Part shown: piece after piece, positions 1 to 8,414 of the stretch
Layout of the letters: the number at the start of each line of letters is the position of its first letter
How positions within the stretch are numbered: position 1 is the stretch's first letter
Assembly: GCA_965249225.1 (NCBI GenBank)
Contig: CBDFLT010000009.1
Location: forward strand, 853,651-917,650
Direction of reading: 5' to 3'
Length of the DNA stretch: 64,000 nt
Origin: CBDFLT01 sp965249225
GTDB lineage: Bacteria; Chloroflexota; Dehalococcoidia; Lucifugimonadales; G963668185
Notes under the pieces: model-generated
Databases searched by the model: none
What the model was told of the DNA's origin: nothing
The model's input: the letters and a program-made list of their open reading frames with translations, nothing else
Made by a program: the position numbers and the translations under genes

Positions 1-637
1 CCCGCTCCTCGGAGACTCCAAATTCCTCGCGCGCGATGACGATCTCAGCACCGATGCTCCCGGCCATCACCAGGTCCGAGTCCACAAAGTCGTCGAAGCT
101 GTGGATGTCCTCGGGATTGCCCTCCTTGACCAGGGCCGCGATGCCCTGCGCCTGATAGGGGTCGGTGTAGGTAACCGTCTGGCATTTTTCGGGTGTTGTG
201 TCCATGCCGACTGGAACGTTGTCCACGCGGCCGGACAGCACGCCAGGGACCAATCCCTCCCAGGCCAGGTGGACACAGATGACATCGATGCCCAGGCGAC
301 TGCCCACCTCGCGGGCCACGTCGATATCCAGCCCTGTGCATTCGCCCGCATCGTTGATGTACCCGTAGGGCGCCTCCTGCGAGAACCCGAGCCTCAAGCC
401 TTCCTGACGGTACCTTTCCAGAGCGGGTAGCGGGGTGGCCTCCACCACCACTTCCTTCTCAACCACCACCTCCTTCACCACCTCGACGAATACCTCCTTC
501 TCCACCACCACCTCTTTCTCGACGATAACGGGCGCCGGGGCCGCCACATCATCGTCGCCACAGGCCGCCGCCAGTGCTCCCACCAGCGCCAGCCCGAAGG
601 CGAGAACCATCCATTGCCAATATCGCTTTTGAATCAC
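1..637 (-). CDS. Family-3 solute-binding lipoprotein SBP-1 (3' end outside window)
   Basis: Reading the minus strand from a GTG at 637, preceded by GGAGGG, gives a signal peptide with a lipobox-like ALAAAC, a Val-Glu-Lys-Glu-Val repeat stalk of about 40 residues, then a periplasmic binding-protein fold of the polar amino-acid (family 3) type: a CTGLDIDVAR-like segment and a GRVDNVPVGM segment followed by TDPYQ. It continues past base 1, so the C-terminal lobe is missing here. It is closest to the next gene, SBP-2. The family binds a small polar ligand outside the membrane and delivers it to an ABC permease, but none is visible nearby. The substrate cannot be told from sequence. It may be transcribed by read-through of the SBP-2 terminator, since no clear promoter of its own was seen. 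Confidence 0.85.
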   Translation of the reverse strand, partial: MIQKRYWQWMVLAFGLALVGALAAACGDDDVAAPAPVIVEKEVVVEKEVFVEVVKEVVVEKEVVVEATPLPALERYRQEGLRLGFSQEAPYGYINDAGECTGLDIDVAREVGSRLGIDVICVHLAWEGLVPGVLSGRVDNVPVGMDTTPEKCQTVTYTDPYQAQGIAALVKEGNPEDIHSFDDFVDSDLVMAGSIGAEIVIAREEFGVSEER

Positions 638-683
638 CTGCTTACCCTCCTGACTTTGGAACCGATTTTCATAACCGAAAATA

Positions 684-722
684 GACTTACCGGCCGAGAT
701 AATCGAACTCGGCCGGTAAGTC
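684..722 (-). terminator. Rho-independent terminator after SBP-2
   Basis: A perfect 15-bp stem (GACTTACCGGCCGAG and its complement) encloses a 9-nt loop. On the minus strand it is followed by a short T-rich run (TATTTTC). It lies 36 bp beyond the SBP-2 stop codon, so SBP-2 is probably monocistronic. Confidence 0.85.
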
Positions 723-758
723 CCTAAGCTAAGTGCTTTCCGCTAAGCCGTAGCGAGC

Positions 759-1775
759 CTATTCTGCCCCACAGCCGTAGTTCTGGAACCGGTCGTCACC
801 GAAATCGGTGCAGCAGCCCGCCTTTGTGAAGGTCGCGTCCAGCATGAGCGAAACGGGGAAGCCGTTCTTCGTGGCCAGCGCCTCGATGACGCCTTCGTTT
901 TTCAGCTCCACGATTGCTGGGTTCCAGAACTGATCCACGAAGTCGGCATCCTCCGCCCGGAAGAAATGGCCCGAGTTGTAGTACAGGGGTGACCTGAACG
1001 GTATGGCTATATCGAGCCCCTCCGATTTCCCCTGCTCATCAACGTAGCGTTGTACGAACGTAGCCGTATACACGACGGCGTCGGCACGGCCGGTCTTCAA
1101 AGCCTCGATGGCCTGGGTCTGCTCGGCGAAACCGAGGACCCGCTCCTCGGGAACGCCGAAGTCCTCGCGCGCGATGACGATCTCAGCGCCGATGCTCCCG
1201 GCCATCACCAGGTCCGAGTCCACAAAGTCGTCGAAGCCGTGGATGTCCTCGGGATTACCCTCTTTTACCAGGGCCGCGATGCCCTGCGCCTGATAAGGGT
1301 CGGTGAAGGTCAAAAACTCGCATCGGTCGGGCCGAAGCCCCATTCCGACGGGAACGTTGTCCACGCGGCCGGCCTGCAGGCCAGGGATCAATCCCTCCCA
1401 GGCTAGGTGGACACAGATGACCTCAATTCCCAGCTTCTCGCCCGCCGCACGGGCCACGTCGATATCCAGCCCCGTGCATTCGCCCGCATCGTTGATGTAC
1501 CCGTAGGGCGCCTCCTGCACGAACCCAAGCTTTACGCCGTTTTGACGGTACTTCTCCAGAGCGGGTAGCGGCGTGGCCTCCACCACCACTTCCTTCTCCA
1601 CCACAATCTCCTTCACCACCTCGACGGCCACTTCCTTCTCAACCACCACCTCCTTTTCGACGATGATGATCTCGGGCGCCACCTTCTCATCGTCGCCACA
1701 GGCCGCCGCCAGTGCTCCCACCAGCGCCAGTCCAAAGGCGAGAACCATCCATTGCCGGTATCGCTTTTGAATCAC
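759..1775 (-). CDS. Family-3 solute-binding lipoprotein SBP-2
   Basis: This 338-residue protein starts at a GTG with a GGAGGG site about 8 nt upstream. Residues 1-26 are a lipoprotein signal ending ALAAAC. Residues 33-70 are a Val-Glu-Lys-Glu-Val stalk, and the rest is a two-lobed family-3 binding domain (CTGLDIDVAR about residue 98, GRVDNVPVGM about 135, GRADAVVYT about 230). Two internal Cys (in GECTG and VICVHLAWEG) and a C-terminal Cys cluster (GCC near 320 and NYGC at the end) recur in the paralogues and suggest disulfides. The family delivers polar amino acids or similar ligands to ABC importers; no permease or ATPase gene is adjacent. It is flanked by its own promoter and terminator. 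Ligand unknown. Confidence 0.9.
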   Translation of the reverse strand: MIQKRYRQWMVLAFGLALVGALAAACGDDEKVAPEIIIVEKEVVVEKEVAVEVVKEIVVEKEVVVEATPLPALEKYRQNGVKLGFVQEAPYGYINDAGECTGLDIDVARAAGEKLGIEVICVHLAWEGLIPGLQAGRVDNVPVGMGLRPDRCEFLTFTDPYQAQGIAALVKEGNPEDIHGFDDFVDSDLVMAGSIGAEIVIAREDFGVPEERVLGFAEQTQAIEALKTGRADAVVYTATFVQRYVDEQGKSEGLDIAIPFRSPLYYNSGHFFRAEDADFVDQFWNPAIVELKNEGVIEALATKNGFPVSLMLDATFTKAGCCTDFGDDRFQNYGCGAE

Positions 1776-1830
1776 CTGCTTACCCTCCTAAGTCTTGGTG
1801 TTCACATACCTCGATCCTCGAACCCGTAAC

Positions 1831-1859
1831 GTTATACCACAAAGTACCCATCTGCGCCA
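1831..1859 (-). promoter_or_regulatory. Promoter of SBP-2, shared box with SBP-4
   Basis: On the minus strand TGGCGC, a 17-bp spacer and TATAAC lie about 55 bp upstream of the SBP-2 start. The box, including the CTTTGTGG just before the -10, is repeated upstream of SBP-4 (10696-10724). That conservation in otherwise diverged intergenic DNA is the main support; the -35 is a poor match to consensus. Confidence 0.55.
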
Positions 1860-2010
1860 CAAGTAAGCGCAAGGTATCCGCAGGATCAGCTTCGTTAGGA
1901 CGCAGCAACCATACGTTTGAGCGTGGCCTCAGGATAATCACTCAAGCCAGTAGAGGAGCTAAACGAGGCCCAGCAGCCTTCATTAGTCTGTTGTTGAGTC
2001 CGTTGGGCAT

Positions 2011-2910
2011 CTACTGGACGCCCTCCCCCCAGTCGGCTACCCATATCGTTCCGATCTCTATCTCTTCGACTTGCGAAACCGACGCCGCCTCTCCCTCCCC
2101 GTCTTCAGGGGCCAGCCCGCTTATGACCCGGTGCTTTGGGACCTCAGCGACGTCCGAGGCGCCGGATCCGCGGACTTCAGGGAACCACATGATGTTGGCA
2201 CCCGGTTTTACCACGATATCAGCCGGACTGAAAGAGCCATCCTCCTGGATCGCAACCAAGATATTTCCCGTTTGCCCTCCGGCGTCGTCAACCGTTATGG
2301 ACCCTATATTGGCCGGAGCGAAGTGGTGATAGTAGGGTATAGTCATGCCCTCAAGTGTGGCCGGAACCTCGTACTCGTACAACTCTATGCCACGAAATAG
2401 CATGGTCGGAGACCTGAACAGCGTGCCAGAGGCCTCTAAATCGAGGCCTGCTTCTCCCTCGCCTGCGGTTCCGCCGGAACTAAAGGTGATGAGGAATTTC
2501 CCCCTGAGATTGCTTGTGAACTGCGTGGTGGTCACAGTAACCGGACCGACCTGCTCCGCTATCTCGTAACCGCGGATGCGGAACACACCTACCTCCTCCG
2601 ACTCTATGTTCAGCGTGACCGCGTCGCCCTCCCTGACCTTGATGGCATTCTGAACCTGCCGCGGACCCGGCTTAGGGTCCAGCTTTATCCTGCCATCCTT
2701 GTCGATCTCAATGTCCCACTTCCTGCTCTCAGCCTTGACCTCGCCGTCAGAGTCGCCTCCACCGGCCCCACCATCAGAGTCGCCTCCACCGCAACCGCCG
2801 GTCAACAGGAGCGATCCCAAGACGAAAGCGGCCAGGAGCACAAGCACACGAACGGCGCCGTTGGTCCGCCAACCTCCTGGCACCAGATAATCGATGATTA
2901 GCATTGTCAT
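2011..2910 (-). CDS. Cupredoxin-like membrane-anchored or lipoprotein
   Basis: A 299-residue exported protein. The N-terminus has a hydrophobic stretch (about residues 20-38) ending in a lipobox-like LLTGGC, then a Gly/Asp/Ser-rich linker. The body has two beta-rich halves. The second contains DIVVKPGANIMWFPEV and a PKHRVISG segment that resemble the plastocyanin-like pattern of an ordered strand, Trp-Phe and a His. A complete copper-ligand set (His-Cys-His-Met) is not evident, so metal binding is uncertain. GGGAG precedes the ATG and a strong promoter sits just upstream. It is encoded downstream of, and on the same strand as, the permease-FG-GAP fusion, but with its own promoter. Function not known. 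Confidence 0.7.
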   Translation of the reverse strand: MTMLIIDYLVPGGWRTNGAVRVLVLLAAFVLGSLLLTGGCGGGDSDGGAGGGDSDGEVKAESRKWDIEIDKDGRIKLDPKPGPRQVQNAIKVREGDAVTLNIESEEVGVFRIRGYEIAEQVGPVTVTTTQFTSNLRGKFLITFSSGGTAGEGEAGLDLEASGTLFRSPTMLFRGIELYEYEVPATLEGMTIPYYHHFAPANIGSITVDDAGGQTGNILVAIQEDGSFSPADIVVKPGANIMWFPEVRGSGASDVAEVPKHRVISGLAPEDGEGEAASVSQVEEIEIGTIWVADWGEGVQ

Positions 2911-2928
2911 ACGTCTCCCTCGTAAGTC

Positions 2929-2956
2929 ATGATAGCTTCGCTAAACCAACTGTCAA
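2929..2956 (-). promoter_or_regulatory. Sigma-70-type promoter for the cupredoxin-like gene
   Basis: Minus strand: perfect TTGACA, 16-bp spacer, TATCAT, placing the transcript start only about 10 nt upstream of the ATG at 2910. Confidence 0.75.
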
Positions 2957-2987
2957 CCGCCTCCACGACCCCTGCCAAGACACGTGT

Positions 2988-5900
2988 CTATGGGCAGGCT
3001 ATACAGGCCTGACCGTAGTCATTGGCCGAACCCCGCAACGATGCCGTGGCATCTACCTCGATCACGTGGAGCTTCTGATTGGCGGGGACATTATACAGGG
3101 TTTGGACAAGGCCGCTGGGCCAGGTGATCTCCACGACGTCCGCCTGAGCGCTACGCTCCAGACCAAAGTAGGCGCCGATCTCACTGCCCGAGCCGTAACC
3201 CGCTCCGCTCCGGACCTCTCGAAGCTGCGTTATCCCATTGGCGGTTACCCGTACCTTGGCACCGATCCCGTCGCGATTGCTGACCGTTCCCTCGGTCGTG
3301 ATCGCCAGCCAGTTGTTGCCCCGGCCCTCGTTCCGGTAGAGGGCCGTCGGTGAGCCGTAGTTGCCCACGTAGAGGTCGAGGTAGCCGTCGTTGTCGTAGT
3401 CACCGTAGGCCAGTACGCGGGCCCGGTCGGGGCTGTCCGCTCCGCTGAGTCCGGAGACGTCGGTGAAGGTGCCGTCGCGGTTGTTTCGGAACAGGACGTT
3501 GGGCTGGAGGAGCGGGTCTGACTCGGCGCTGTCGCCCAAGTCTCTCAGGTTGCCGGTGTTCAGATAGGCGTCCAGCCAGCCGTCGTTGTCGTAGTCGATG
3601 AAGGCGACACCCCAGCTAACGGCGTTACCGTTGTCGATATTGGAGTGGCCCACCCCGGCCCGGTCGGTCACGTCCTCAAAGGTCCCGTCACCGTTGTTGT
3701 GATAGAGGAAAGGCCGGCGGATGTTAGACATGAACAGGTCCTCAAAGCCGTCGTTGTCGTAGTCGCCGACCGCCAGACCCATCCCGGACAAGGCCGCGTC
3801 GGCGCCGGAGGCATCCGTGACCTCGGTAAAGGTCCAGCCGCCGTCGCCGTCCGGGCCATCGTTTCGCCATAGAACATTACCTTCGTACGCCAGTCCGATG
3901 AAGATGTCGTTCACCAGGTAGATGTCCGAGTCGCCGTCGTAATCGTAATCGACGAAGCTGGCGGCGAAGCCCGTGGCCGTTTTCATCCCATCCATCCCCA
4001 ACAATCGGGTCACATCCTCGAAGGTGCCGTCGCCGTTGTTGTGGTACAGCACGTCCCGGGCAAGGGGGTCGGACTTGGGGTCCCCTCCGGTCCTGATATG
4101 GGACGCATCGGTCTTCAACTGTGAGTAGTGGTTCGTTAAGTAGATGTCCAGATGGCCGTCGAGGTCATAGTCCCCCCAGGCGGCGGACATACCCCGGCCG
4201 GGATGGCCCACACCGGCGATGGCAGTCACGTCGGTGAAGGTGCCATCACCGGTGTTTTGGAAAAGCATGTTGGGACCGAAATTCAGCACGTACAGGTCAC
4301 GGTAGCCGTCGTTGTCGTAATCGGCGAAGGCAACGCCGTTGCTCAGAGCGGCCGGCAGGTCCACTCCCGCCTCCGCCGCTCGGTCGGTAAACGTACCGTC
4401 ACGGTTGCTGTGAAATAGCGCGTTGCCGCCGATCTGGTTTGTGACGTAGATATCTAAGAAGCCATCCTTATCGTAATCTTCGAATGCGACCCCGTTTCCA
4501 AAGGTGAGCTCCTCGTCTTCGGGATTGGGAACGTGCCGCAATAGCGCACCCGCTTGTGCCGTGATATCTGTAAACAGTGGCGGCGACTGTTCGCCGACGG
4601 TGAAGGCGTACGTCTTACGGGCGATCTCGACGCCCTCCTCCTCACATCTGAACCGCAGCGCCATCTCACCCGTCCCATCGGTGAGCGCTCCGATGTCGAA
4701 TGTCACAAACCCCCCATCTCGGCCCAGCGGATCGATGGAAAAGTGCTCGCCGTAGACCTCCTTGGTGGGAATAACACTTCCGTCAGGCATCACAAGCTCG
4801 ACAAATATGATGCCTTCAACCGTATTAGCCCTATTGTTCTCGAAGCCCTGGAAAACCCTTATCTCCCCCGGCTCAGACATATGGGTGGCGGCTGGTGTCA
4901 CCATCAGGACCAGGCTATTGCCCTGATGAGCGCCGGCCGATTCGTAAAAGGAAGCCGGAATATCAGAAAGCACACGAGAGGGCGTTTCGGCCTTGCCAAC
5001 GCTGTTCACCACATCGTCCACGTCCGCAGTGTGAAGGGGGGTTGTTATGGATTTGGTTAACGAGTCTGCAAGCCCACCTGATGCCTCGGTGCCCCCGATC
5101 GCGCCGAGACCCATCACGACCAGGCCCCCAACAAGTCCCACCGTCCAGGTGGCCGCCGCGAAGGTGACGATGGCACGCCTCGGCATGATTTTCGCAAGCC
5201 CCCAGAACGTCACCGGGCCACCCGCCGCGGCGGCGAACAACAGGGTAGCGGCGGGAGCGGTGCCCATCCCCATAAGCAGCAGCAGAGCCACCAGGGGAAT
5301 CTCGAACAGCAACGGCACGTTGATCAGGATGCCGAAGGTCGCCGCTATCAGCACTCCCTGGACATTGTTGCCCAGGTACGTCGATATCGTCCCCTCACTT
5401 ATCCACTGAATCGCCAGGCCGCTGGCGAAGCCCGCCACTATCATGATGGGCCCCATGCGCACCAGATAGCCTACGGTCGCCTTCGCCCAATCGCGGAACG
5501 CCTCCGTGAGCACCGGCCCCCACCGAGAGACCTCATCTTCATCGCCCGGCTCTGTGTCCTCAGGCTCGCCAGACGAGTCCTGTCCGCGCTTGCCCAACAC
5601 CATTACCACAAGCGGTCCTATGAGCAGGCCCGCCGCGATGCTCAAGACGATGCGGCTGACCCCCAGCATCGGGGCGAACACGAGGGTGACCATGACAAGT
5701 GCCGGAATGTTCAGGGTGGAGGAGCCCTGTATCATCGATATGGTGCCTTCGATGCCCACACCCCTCCTGCGAAACGCGGCCGAGACCGGCACTATGCAGG
5801 CCGAGCACAGGTTCCACACGGGACCCAGGGCCAGGCCCTTTAGCGTCCGACCGAACACGCCTCCAGCAGAAAAACCCCTACCGCTGGACCGGGGAAACAA

Positions 5901-6188
5901 AAAACCCTGGGTCAACCCGGCCACCACGAAGGCGAAGGTCATGCCCACGGTTACGAGCTCGAGGTAGGTCACCGAGAAGTCCCACCACCTGGACACAAAG
6001 GTGGAGTCCGGGTCGCGGTCGATACAGAACCCCTGGAAGCACGCCACGGTAGTCGCGGTGACGGTGTCCAGATCCTCCCGAACGGTGTCCAGCTTGGGAA
6101 AGCGGTTCAAGGAGAAGAACAGGCCTAGGATCACCACGAGAAGGAGCAGCCCGGCCGCCCGTTTTTTGTTGAGAGCCGTGCTAAACAC
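2988..6188 (-). CDS. Permease (DUF318/ArsP-type) fused to FG-GAP repeats and an ASPIC/UnbV domain
   Basis: A 1066-residue multi-domain membrane protein; the GTG at 6188 has AGGGAAG about 10 nt upstream. Residues 1-375 hold some 8-10 hydrophobic segments and the GPVWNLCSACIVPVSAAFRRRG signature of the YraQ/ArsP-like permease family, whose better known members export arsenicals or other metals. Residues about 380-540 are a beta-rich linker. Residues about 560-960 contain seven FG-GAP/VCBS repeats, each with a calcium-type DxDxDG loop (DYDKDG, DYDNDG, DYDLDG, DYDYDG). The last 100 residues match ASPIC/UnbV (NNWLAI, ADVVEITWPSG). By family knowledge the propeller and UnbV parts should lie outside the cytoplasm. 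Fusion of these parts in one reading frame is unusual. Upstream is a 45-residue membrane peptide gene. Substrate unknown. Confidence 0.85.
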   Translation of the reverse strand: MFSTALNKKRAAGLLLLVVILGLFFSLNRFPKLDTVREDLDTVTATTVACFQGFCIDRDPDSTFVSRWWDFSVTYLELVTVGMTFAFVVAGLTQGFLFPRSSGRGFSAGGVFGRTLKGLALGPVWNLCSACIVPVSAAFRRRGVGIEGTISMIQGSSTLNIPALVMVTLVFAPMLGVSRIVLSIAAGLLIGPLVVMVLGKRGQDSSGEPEDTEPGDEDEVSRWGPVLTEAFRDWAKATVGYLVRMGPIMIVAGFASGLAIQWISEGTISTYLGNNVQGVLIAATFGILINVPLLFEIPLVALLLLMGMGTAPAATLLFAAAAGGPVTFWGLAKIMPRRAIVTFAAATWTVGLVGGLVVMGLGAIGGTEASGGLADSLTKSITTPLHTADVDDVVNSVGKAETPSRVLSDIPASFYESAGAHQGNSLVLMVTPAATHMSEPGEIRVFQGFENNRANTVEGIIFVELVMPDGSVIPTKEVYGEHFSIDPLGRDGGFVTFDIGALTDGTGEMALRFRCEEEGVEIARKTYAFTVGEQSPPLFTDITAQAGALLRHVPNPEDEELTFGNGVAFEDYDKDGFLDIYVTNQIGGNALFHSNRDGTFTDRAAEAGVDLPAALSNGVAFADYDNDGYRDLYVLNFGPNMLFQNTGDGTFTDVTAIAGVGHPGRGMSAAWGDYDLDGHLDIYLTNHYSQLKTDASHIRTGGDPKSDPLARDVLYHNNGDGTFEDVTRLLGMDGMKTATGFAASFVDYDYDGDSDIYLVNDIFIGLAYEGNVLWRNDGPDGDGGWTFTEVTDASGADAALSGMGLAVGDYDNDGFEDLFMSNIRRPFLYHNNGDGTFEDVTDRAGVGHSNIDNGNAVSWGVAFIDYDNDGWLDAYLNTGNLRDLGDSAESDPLLQPNVLFRNNRDGTFTDVSGLSGADSPDRARVLAYGDYDNDGYLDLYVGNYGSPTALYRNEGRGNNWLAITTEGTVSNRDGIGAKVRVTANGITQLREVRSGAGYGSGSEIGAYFGLERSAQADVVEITWPSGLVQTLYNVPANQKLHVIEVDATASLRGSANDYGQACIACP

Positions 6189-6239
6189 CCGTCAGCTTCC
6201 CTCTCTACATACCCTCTTCATCACCAGGCGTTCTCATAT

Positions 6240-6377
6240 TCATTTACTCCAGAGCCGGCGTCGAATCCTGCTGCCGAGGTCCGCCTCCCCGGGACGGCCG
6301 GGCAGTGCGACCCACAGCACGAACATGACGGCGAATACGACCCCTGGAAGTGTGGCTTCCAACCACCAAGACGGCAT
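6240..6377 (-). CDS. 45-residue single-span membrane peptide
   Basis: A short reading frame from ATG 6377, with AGGGAGAG about 6 nt upstream, to TGA. It encodes a Trp-Trp near the N-terminus, one hydrophobic span (about residues 9-26, GVVFAVMFVLWVALP) and a basic tail (RIRRRLWSK). It ends 51 bp upstream of the permease fusion on the same strand, so it may be the first cistron of that operon or a leader peptide. No family recognised. Support is the ribosome site, the membrane-peptide composition and the position. Confidence 0.5.
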   Translation of the reverse strand: MPSWWLEATLPGVVFAVMFVLWVALPGRPGEADLGSRIRRRLWSK

Positions 6378-6419
6378 GATCAGTCGCTCTCCCTAAAAAG
6401 CTATTTTAGATCCTTCTTT

Positions 6420-7202
6420 TTACTCAATAAGCGCGCCGCCGGTAACGCGCACCGTTTCTCCGGTCATGAACCCGGCGTCATCCGACGCCAGGAAGGCGAT
6501 CACCCTGGCGACGTCCACGGGCTGGGCTGGGTGGCCCAGCGCATAACGGGTGTACCGGGCCATGAACTCCTCTTGTGTTTCGGGCCACAGCCCGTCCTTG
6601 AAATGATCATAGGTGCGTTCGGTCATCGTGTCCGACTGTGCCACGGCGTTTACCGTGATCCCATATGGACCAAACTCAAGGGCCATCTGCCGTGTCAGGC
6701 CCAGCACGCCCGCTTTGGCCGCAGAATAGGGCGGTGCCCAAAGCAAAGACTCGCCGCTGAGGCCGGCCATCGAGGATACGCAAACGATCCGACCGTAGCC
6801 GCGCTTTTGCATATGAGGCACGACCGCCCGGCTACAGAGGAACTGGCTGGTCAGGTTCAAATCGAGGGTGTCGTGCCACTCTTCGTCGGTGATCTCCGCT
6901 GTAAACCGTTTCCTGGTGGCGTAGGTGCCGCCAACGACGTTGACCAGGATGTCGACCTTGCCGAATTGTTTGAGAGTCTGATCGACCATGTCGGCCACCT
7001 GGTCCTCTTTTGTCATGTCGGCCTCGACGGCCAGCACTCCGGCCCCGGTTGCCTCGATTTCTTTTCTGGCCTGATCTAGAACATCGGCCTGTATGTCGTT
7101 TATGGTCACGTCCGCGCCTTCCGAGGCCATGATGAGGGCAGTTTCCTTGCCCTGGCCTCGGCCCGAGCCCGTGACGATAGCGGTTTTGTCCTTAAACCTC
7201 AC
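6420..7202 (-). CDS. Short-chain dehydrogenase/reductase
   Basis: A 260-residue classical SDR. The GTG start has GGGAG about 9 nt upstream. It shows the cofactor glycine motif TGSGRGQG (residues 10-17), Asp-Ile after the second strand, the catalytic YSAAK with the preceding SS pair (SSMAGLSG), and a C-terminal TGETVRVTGGALI. The usual NNAG after strand 4 is NVVG here. Length is normal. It resembles the next gene more than a generic SDR (shared LLWAPPY/LWSPPY insertion before the catalytic Tyr), so the two are likely tandem duplicates. Predicted NAD(P)-dependent, cytosolic; substrate unknown. Confidence 0.88.
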   Translation of the reverse strand: MRFKDKTAIVTGSGRGQGKETALIMASEGADVTINDIQADVLDQARKEIEATGAGVLAVEADMTKEDQVADMVDQTLKQFGKVDILVNVVGGTYATRKRFTAEITDEEWHDTLDLNLTSQFLCSRAVVPHMQKRGYGRIVCVSSMAGLSGESLLWAPPYSAAKAGVLGLTRQMALEFGPYGITVNAVAQSDTMTERTYDHFKDGLWPETQEEFMARYTRYALGHPAQPVDVARVIAFLASDDAGFMTGETVRVTGGALIE

Positions 7203-7354
7203 CCACTTTACTCCCTACAAAATACCTACTTGGTCCATTTCAGAGCACCCCACGCCGAGGTGATTATTCTCACGCGCTCCCCGGACGGTGTGCCATGTCG
7301 CTCTCCATCGAGCTAAGTAGATTTCGGCCAGCCTGCATCACTTTCCTCTCGCGG

Positions 7355-8203
7355 TTACTGCGCTTTCCTGAGAGCCTCGGCCTTGTCTCGCTCGGCTTTG
7401 AGGAAGGGGCTTTGCGACCAGTGACCGAAGCTGGCGCCGGCGATGAGGATGTTTTCGCCGCTGATATAGCTCGCCTCGTCGGAGGCGAGGAAAAGAATGG
7501 TGGCGGCGACCTCCTCGACCCTGGCCGGACGGCCTAAGGGATACCCTTTGTAGCGGGCCTCCATCTGCTCGCCCGACTCGGGCCAGGCCGTCTCGCCGCT
7601 GGCGAACTCGTCCATCCGCTCCGTCAACGTGTCTACCATCGATACGGCGTTGGCGGTAATGCCATACGGCCCCAGCTCGAGGGCCATCTGCTTGGTCAGG
7701 CCCACGACACCGGCCTTGGCCGCATTATATGGCGGCGACCAGAGCATCGGCATGCCCCACACCGCGCCGATGGAGGAGACGCCGATAATCCTGCCCCTCC
7801 CGTTCTTCTTCATGTGGGGGATGACGGCCCGGCAGCAGAGGAAATGACTGGTCAGGTTTAAATCGATTATTTTCCACCAGTCGGCTAACGAGTAGTCGCT
7901 AAGGTACCTATAAGGGGCCGGCGCGGTTGATCCGGCGTTATTGAGAAGGATGTCGACCCTGCCGAATGTCTTGATGCCCTTTTCAACCATAGCGTTGACC
8001 TGATCGGTTACCGTCACGTCGGCCGGGGCGGCAAGCGCCTTACGGCCCATACCCTCCACTTCGGCAACTACGCTGTTGATGCGTTCTTCGTCACGTCCAT
8101 TAACGATGATGTGGGCCCCTTCGCGGGCCATGGTAAGGGCTGCACTCCGCCCGATTCCCCGCGACGAGCCCGTGATGAGCGCGACCTTATCCTTCAAACG
8201 CAT
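7355..8203 (-). CDS. Short-chain dehydrogenase/reductase, tandem paralogue
   Basis: A 282-residue SDR with TGSSRGIG (residues 10-17), NNAG, an active-site SSIGAVWG and YNAAK, plus a C-terminal extension of about 25 charged residues (FLKAERDKAEALRKAQ) that its neighbour lacks. It starts at an ATG with a weak GAGGAA upstream. It is separated from the preceding SDR by about 150 bp on the same strand, consistent with one operon. Predicted cytosolic NAD(P)-dependent oxidoreductase; substrate unknown. Confidence 0.88.
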   Translation of the reverse strand: MRLKDKVALITGSSRGIGRSAALTMAREGAHIIVNGRDEERINSVVAEVEGMGRKALAAPADVTVTDQVNAMVEKGIKTFGRVDILLNNAGSTAPAPYRYLSDYSLADWWKIIDLNLTSHFLCCRAVIPHMKKNGRGRIIGVSSIGAVWGMPMLWSPPYNAAKAGVVGLTKQMALELGPYGITANAVSMVDTLTERMDEFASGETAWPESGEQMEARYKGYPLGRPARVEEVAATILFLASDEASYISGENILIAGASFGHWSQSPFLKAERDKAEALRKAQ

Positions 8204-8331
8204 CAGACGCCGTTCCTCTGCTTTCCTCGCTTAACTAAACAGGAGCTATTGCGAACCCTTACGGACTGGAGTTAACCCTTCCCAGGAAGGGCTTTCTCTG
8301 AAGCGCCTCTGCAGCCAGACCAAGTAAAACA

Positions 8332-8383
8332 CGCTGGGGGTCCGCTGGCTATGGCGATCAACCCAGCCAGTAGACCCCCAGCG
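8332..8383 (-). terminator. Terminator after SBP-3
   Basis: An 11-bp outer stem (CGCTGGGGGTC) and a 6-bp inner stem (CTGGCT) form a long hairpin. On the minus strand it is followed by TGTTTTAC. It lies 31 bp beyond the SBP-3 stop. Confidence 0.8.
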
Positions 8384-8414
8384 GTTAACTTGACCTCAGC
8401 CGACTCCCTCAGCC

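Noticed and set aside
435..632. Ser/Thr-rich reading frames opposite the SBP stalks (435-632, 1573-1770, 8962-9552, 10380-10727)
   Set aside because: They are antisense shadows of the Val-Glu-Lys repeat coding DNA and occur opposite every paralogue.
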